DNA of 64,000 nucleotides from assembly GCA_900107365.1 (NCBI GenBank), contig FNPS01000009.1:186001-250000 (forward strand). Direction: 5' to 3'. The translations under genes were made by a program, and so were the position numbers. The notes under the pieces were generated by a model. It searched no databases, was not told where the DNA came from, and worked only from the letters and a program-made list of their open reading frames with translations. Of this stretch, positions 62,694-64,000 are shown piece after piece (the stretch's first letter is position 1; each line of letters begins with the position of its first letter). Origin of the DNA: Flavobacterium aquidurense (GTDB taxonomy: Bacteria; Bacteroidota; Bacteroidia; Flavobacteriales; Flavobacteriaceae).

Positions 62694-64000
62694 TTAATTG
62701 CGAATAATTAATTTTTGAGAAGTAATTGTGTTACCACTACTAATAGCTACAATGTAAATGCCATCACTTAATTTTGATGTATCTATATTATTTTCTCCAG
62801 CTGAAATTTTGTTGGAAATTTTAATATTTCCGGAAACATCAATTATTTCAACGCTTACTTTTTCACTTATTATACTTGGAATGTTCACTGTTAACTGATT
62901 AGCTGCCGGATTGGGATAAATACTAATCTTATTTTGTTGTTCCTCATTCTCGGCAACACCCAAACTTTGGCTCATTTTTGATGTTGATGAAACCGCTTCC
63001 AATTTCCATTGTTGGCAAGAAGCAGTATTCCAAGTCCATTGCCTTACTTCTGCACCATTAGTCGTTAATGCATCTCGAACTTCTAAAGCAAGTCCGCTTG
63101 AGCGTGAAATAATTCTGTAATAACCGCTATCTGTTGGTTCAATGCTCCATTGCTCACAAACGCCGCCAACCCACGGCCATTGCTGAATCAGCGCACCAGC
63201 TGAATTAGAACATCCCACAATATCCAGTGTTTTATCACTATGTTGTGCCGTTAATTTATAATAACCACTGTCGGTAGATTCGACTTTCCATTTTTGACAA
63301 GCACTATTCAGCCACGACCATTGTTGTGCCAACGCACCATCGGTAGTATTGCAACCGCCAATTTCTAAAACCTGATTACTATTTCTGTTAACCAAACGAT
63401 ATGTTTGCCCAGAAACAATTCCATTTCCTCCTCCAAGATGTGTAAAAATGAAACCGTTGGTATTAAAACCTGGTTGATCAATCGCAAAACGCATTACGTA
63501 AGTTCCGCTATTTAGGTAAACTTCTTTATGAATCCATTGCCAGTTTTGCCATCCACCTGTATTTGGAGCAACCAAAGAACCCGTTACATTTTGTCCGTTA
63601 AATTCTAAATGGAAACTTCCACCACCTGCAGAGGCTACTCTCGCATCAATTGCATAAGTACCGCTCTGTGTAACATTTACGGTATATTCTGTCCATTCAC
63701 CGGTATCTGAAAAACATAAATTATAATAGCCTTCGGTGCTGTTTTCAATATCTACTCCTTCATTACGATATGCTCCAGTTATATTTTGCGGATTAGTATC
63801 ATGATAAGCTACACCTTCTCCTCCATTATCAAAATTTTCAGCTTCCACAATTCCGGGAAGATTGATAACTCCTGCATAAGGTGTTTGAACACCGCCTCCG
63901 CTAAAGTTTCTCCAATCGGGAAGTTCATCCAATGTAATGACATCATTATCCAAAAACATTTTTTGCACAACGCTCGTTGGTTGCCCTGTTAAATAAGTCC
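62694..64000 (-). CDS. T9SS-exported CBM6 plus ricin-lectin protein (N-terminus beyond window)
   Basis: The frame is open to the window edge; the first visible codons read TYLTGQPTSVVQKMF. Visible parts: a CBM6-like domain at roughly 40-180 (GIVEAENFDNGGEGVAYHDT...GTYVMRFAIDQPGFNTNGFIF), a ricin/CBM13-like lectin with three QxW repeats at about 185-325 (LAQQWSWLNSACQKWKVE, LIQQWPWVGGVCEQWSIE, VRQWTWNTASCQQWKLE), and a C-terminal type IX sorting domain (ISIYPNPAANQLTVNI...KISAGENNIDTSKLSDGIYIVAI...KLIIRN). The missing N-terminus is probably a glycoside hydrolase. Secreted or cell-surface carbohydrate-binding protein. Confidence 0.8.
   Translation of the reverse strand, partial: TYLTGQPTSVVQKMFLDNDVITLDELPDWRNFSGGGVQTPYAGVINLPGIVEAENFDNGGEGVAYHDTNPQNITGAYRNEGVDIENSTEGYYNLCFSDTGEWTEYTVNVTQSGTYAIDARVASAGGGSFHLEFNGQNVTGSLVAPNTGGWQNWQWIHKEVYLNSGTYVMRFAIDQPGFNTNGFIFTHLGGGNGIVSGQTYRLVNRNSNQVLEIGGCNTTDGALAQQWSWLNSACQKWKVESTDSGYYKLTAQHSDKTLDIVGCSNSAGALIQQWPWVGGVCEQWSIEPTDSGYYRIISRSSGLALEVRDALTTNGAEVRQWTWNTASCQQWKLEAVSSTSKMSQSLGVAENEEQQNKISIYPNPAANQLTVNIPSIISEKVSVEIIDVSGNIKISNKISAGENNIDTSKLSDGIYIVAISSGNTITSQKLIIRN

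Overview
The DNA is AT-rich, uses Bacteroidota-type signals (a T9SS C-terminal sorting domain, CFB-type mobilization proteins, many short lipoproteins, weak Shine-Dalgarno use) and carries a xylan/xylose locus. It looks like the chromosome of a Flavobacterium or close relative. Most of the window is accessory DNA.

Region 1 (1-16.7 kb) is a defence island. It holds the C-terminal part of a NACHT/STAND-type protein cut by the window start; a three-gene minus-strand operon of an AbiC-like membrane protein, a GHKL ATPase and a 716-aa protein with two weak phosphoribosyltransferase-like segments; a small two-gene pair resembling a toxin-antitoxin module; a Gabija system (OLD nuclease GajA plus UvrD-like GajB); and a convergent 1082-aa protein with a DUF4297/Cap4-like nuclease N-terminus. 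Region 2 (17.2-26 kb) is a mobile module: a large serine recombinase whose 3' end overlaps a tRNA 3'-end-like sequence and terminator, a HEPN protein, an XRE regulator, a periplasmic sulfatase as probable cargo, palindromic oriT candidates, and MobC and relaxase genes.

Region 3 (26.06-56.0 kb) is the main discovery. Thirty-four consecutive gene cassettes, all on the minus strand, are each followed by an imperfect palindrome of about 126 bp with the layout of integron attC sites (outer ...YAAC and GTTR... core boxes, inner complementary arms, variable centre). The array starts next to a minus-strand tyrosine recombinase (54970-56014, frameshifted in an A6 run), with an attI-like stretch between recombinase and first cassette. 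Each cassette has private terminal inverted repeats of about 10-16 nt. In 30 of 34 cassettes position 11 of these repeats is a G.T wobble on the plus strand, which is an A.C mismatch on the minus strand. The recombinase lacks the insertion typical of IntI, so this appears to be an integron or an integron-like system with a divergent integrase. Cargo is mostly lipoproteins, secreted proteins and small membrane proteins, with LRR, TPR, YwqK-like, DUF2625, DUF6000 and DUF2199 proteins, a CrtI-like oxidoreductase and a PAS sensor/response-regulator pair.

Region 4 (56.0-64 kb) starts with a JAB/RadC-like gene and a tRNA remnant with duplicated 3' ends and terminators. It then returns to more ordinary genes: a TlpA-like thioredoxin, a GH43 lipoprotein, a LacI regulator, xylose isomerase, a xylulokinase remnant with a large internal deletion, and a T9SS-exported CBM6/ricin-lectin protein that runs off the right edge. 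The arrangement suggests that the array lies within a genomic island bounded by mobilization functions on one side and tRNA scars on the other.
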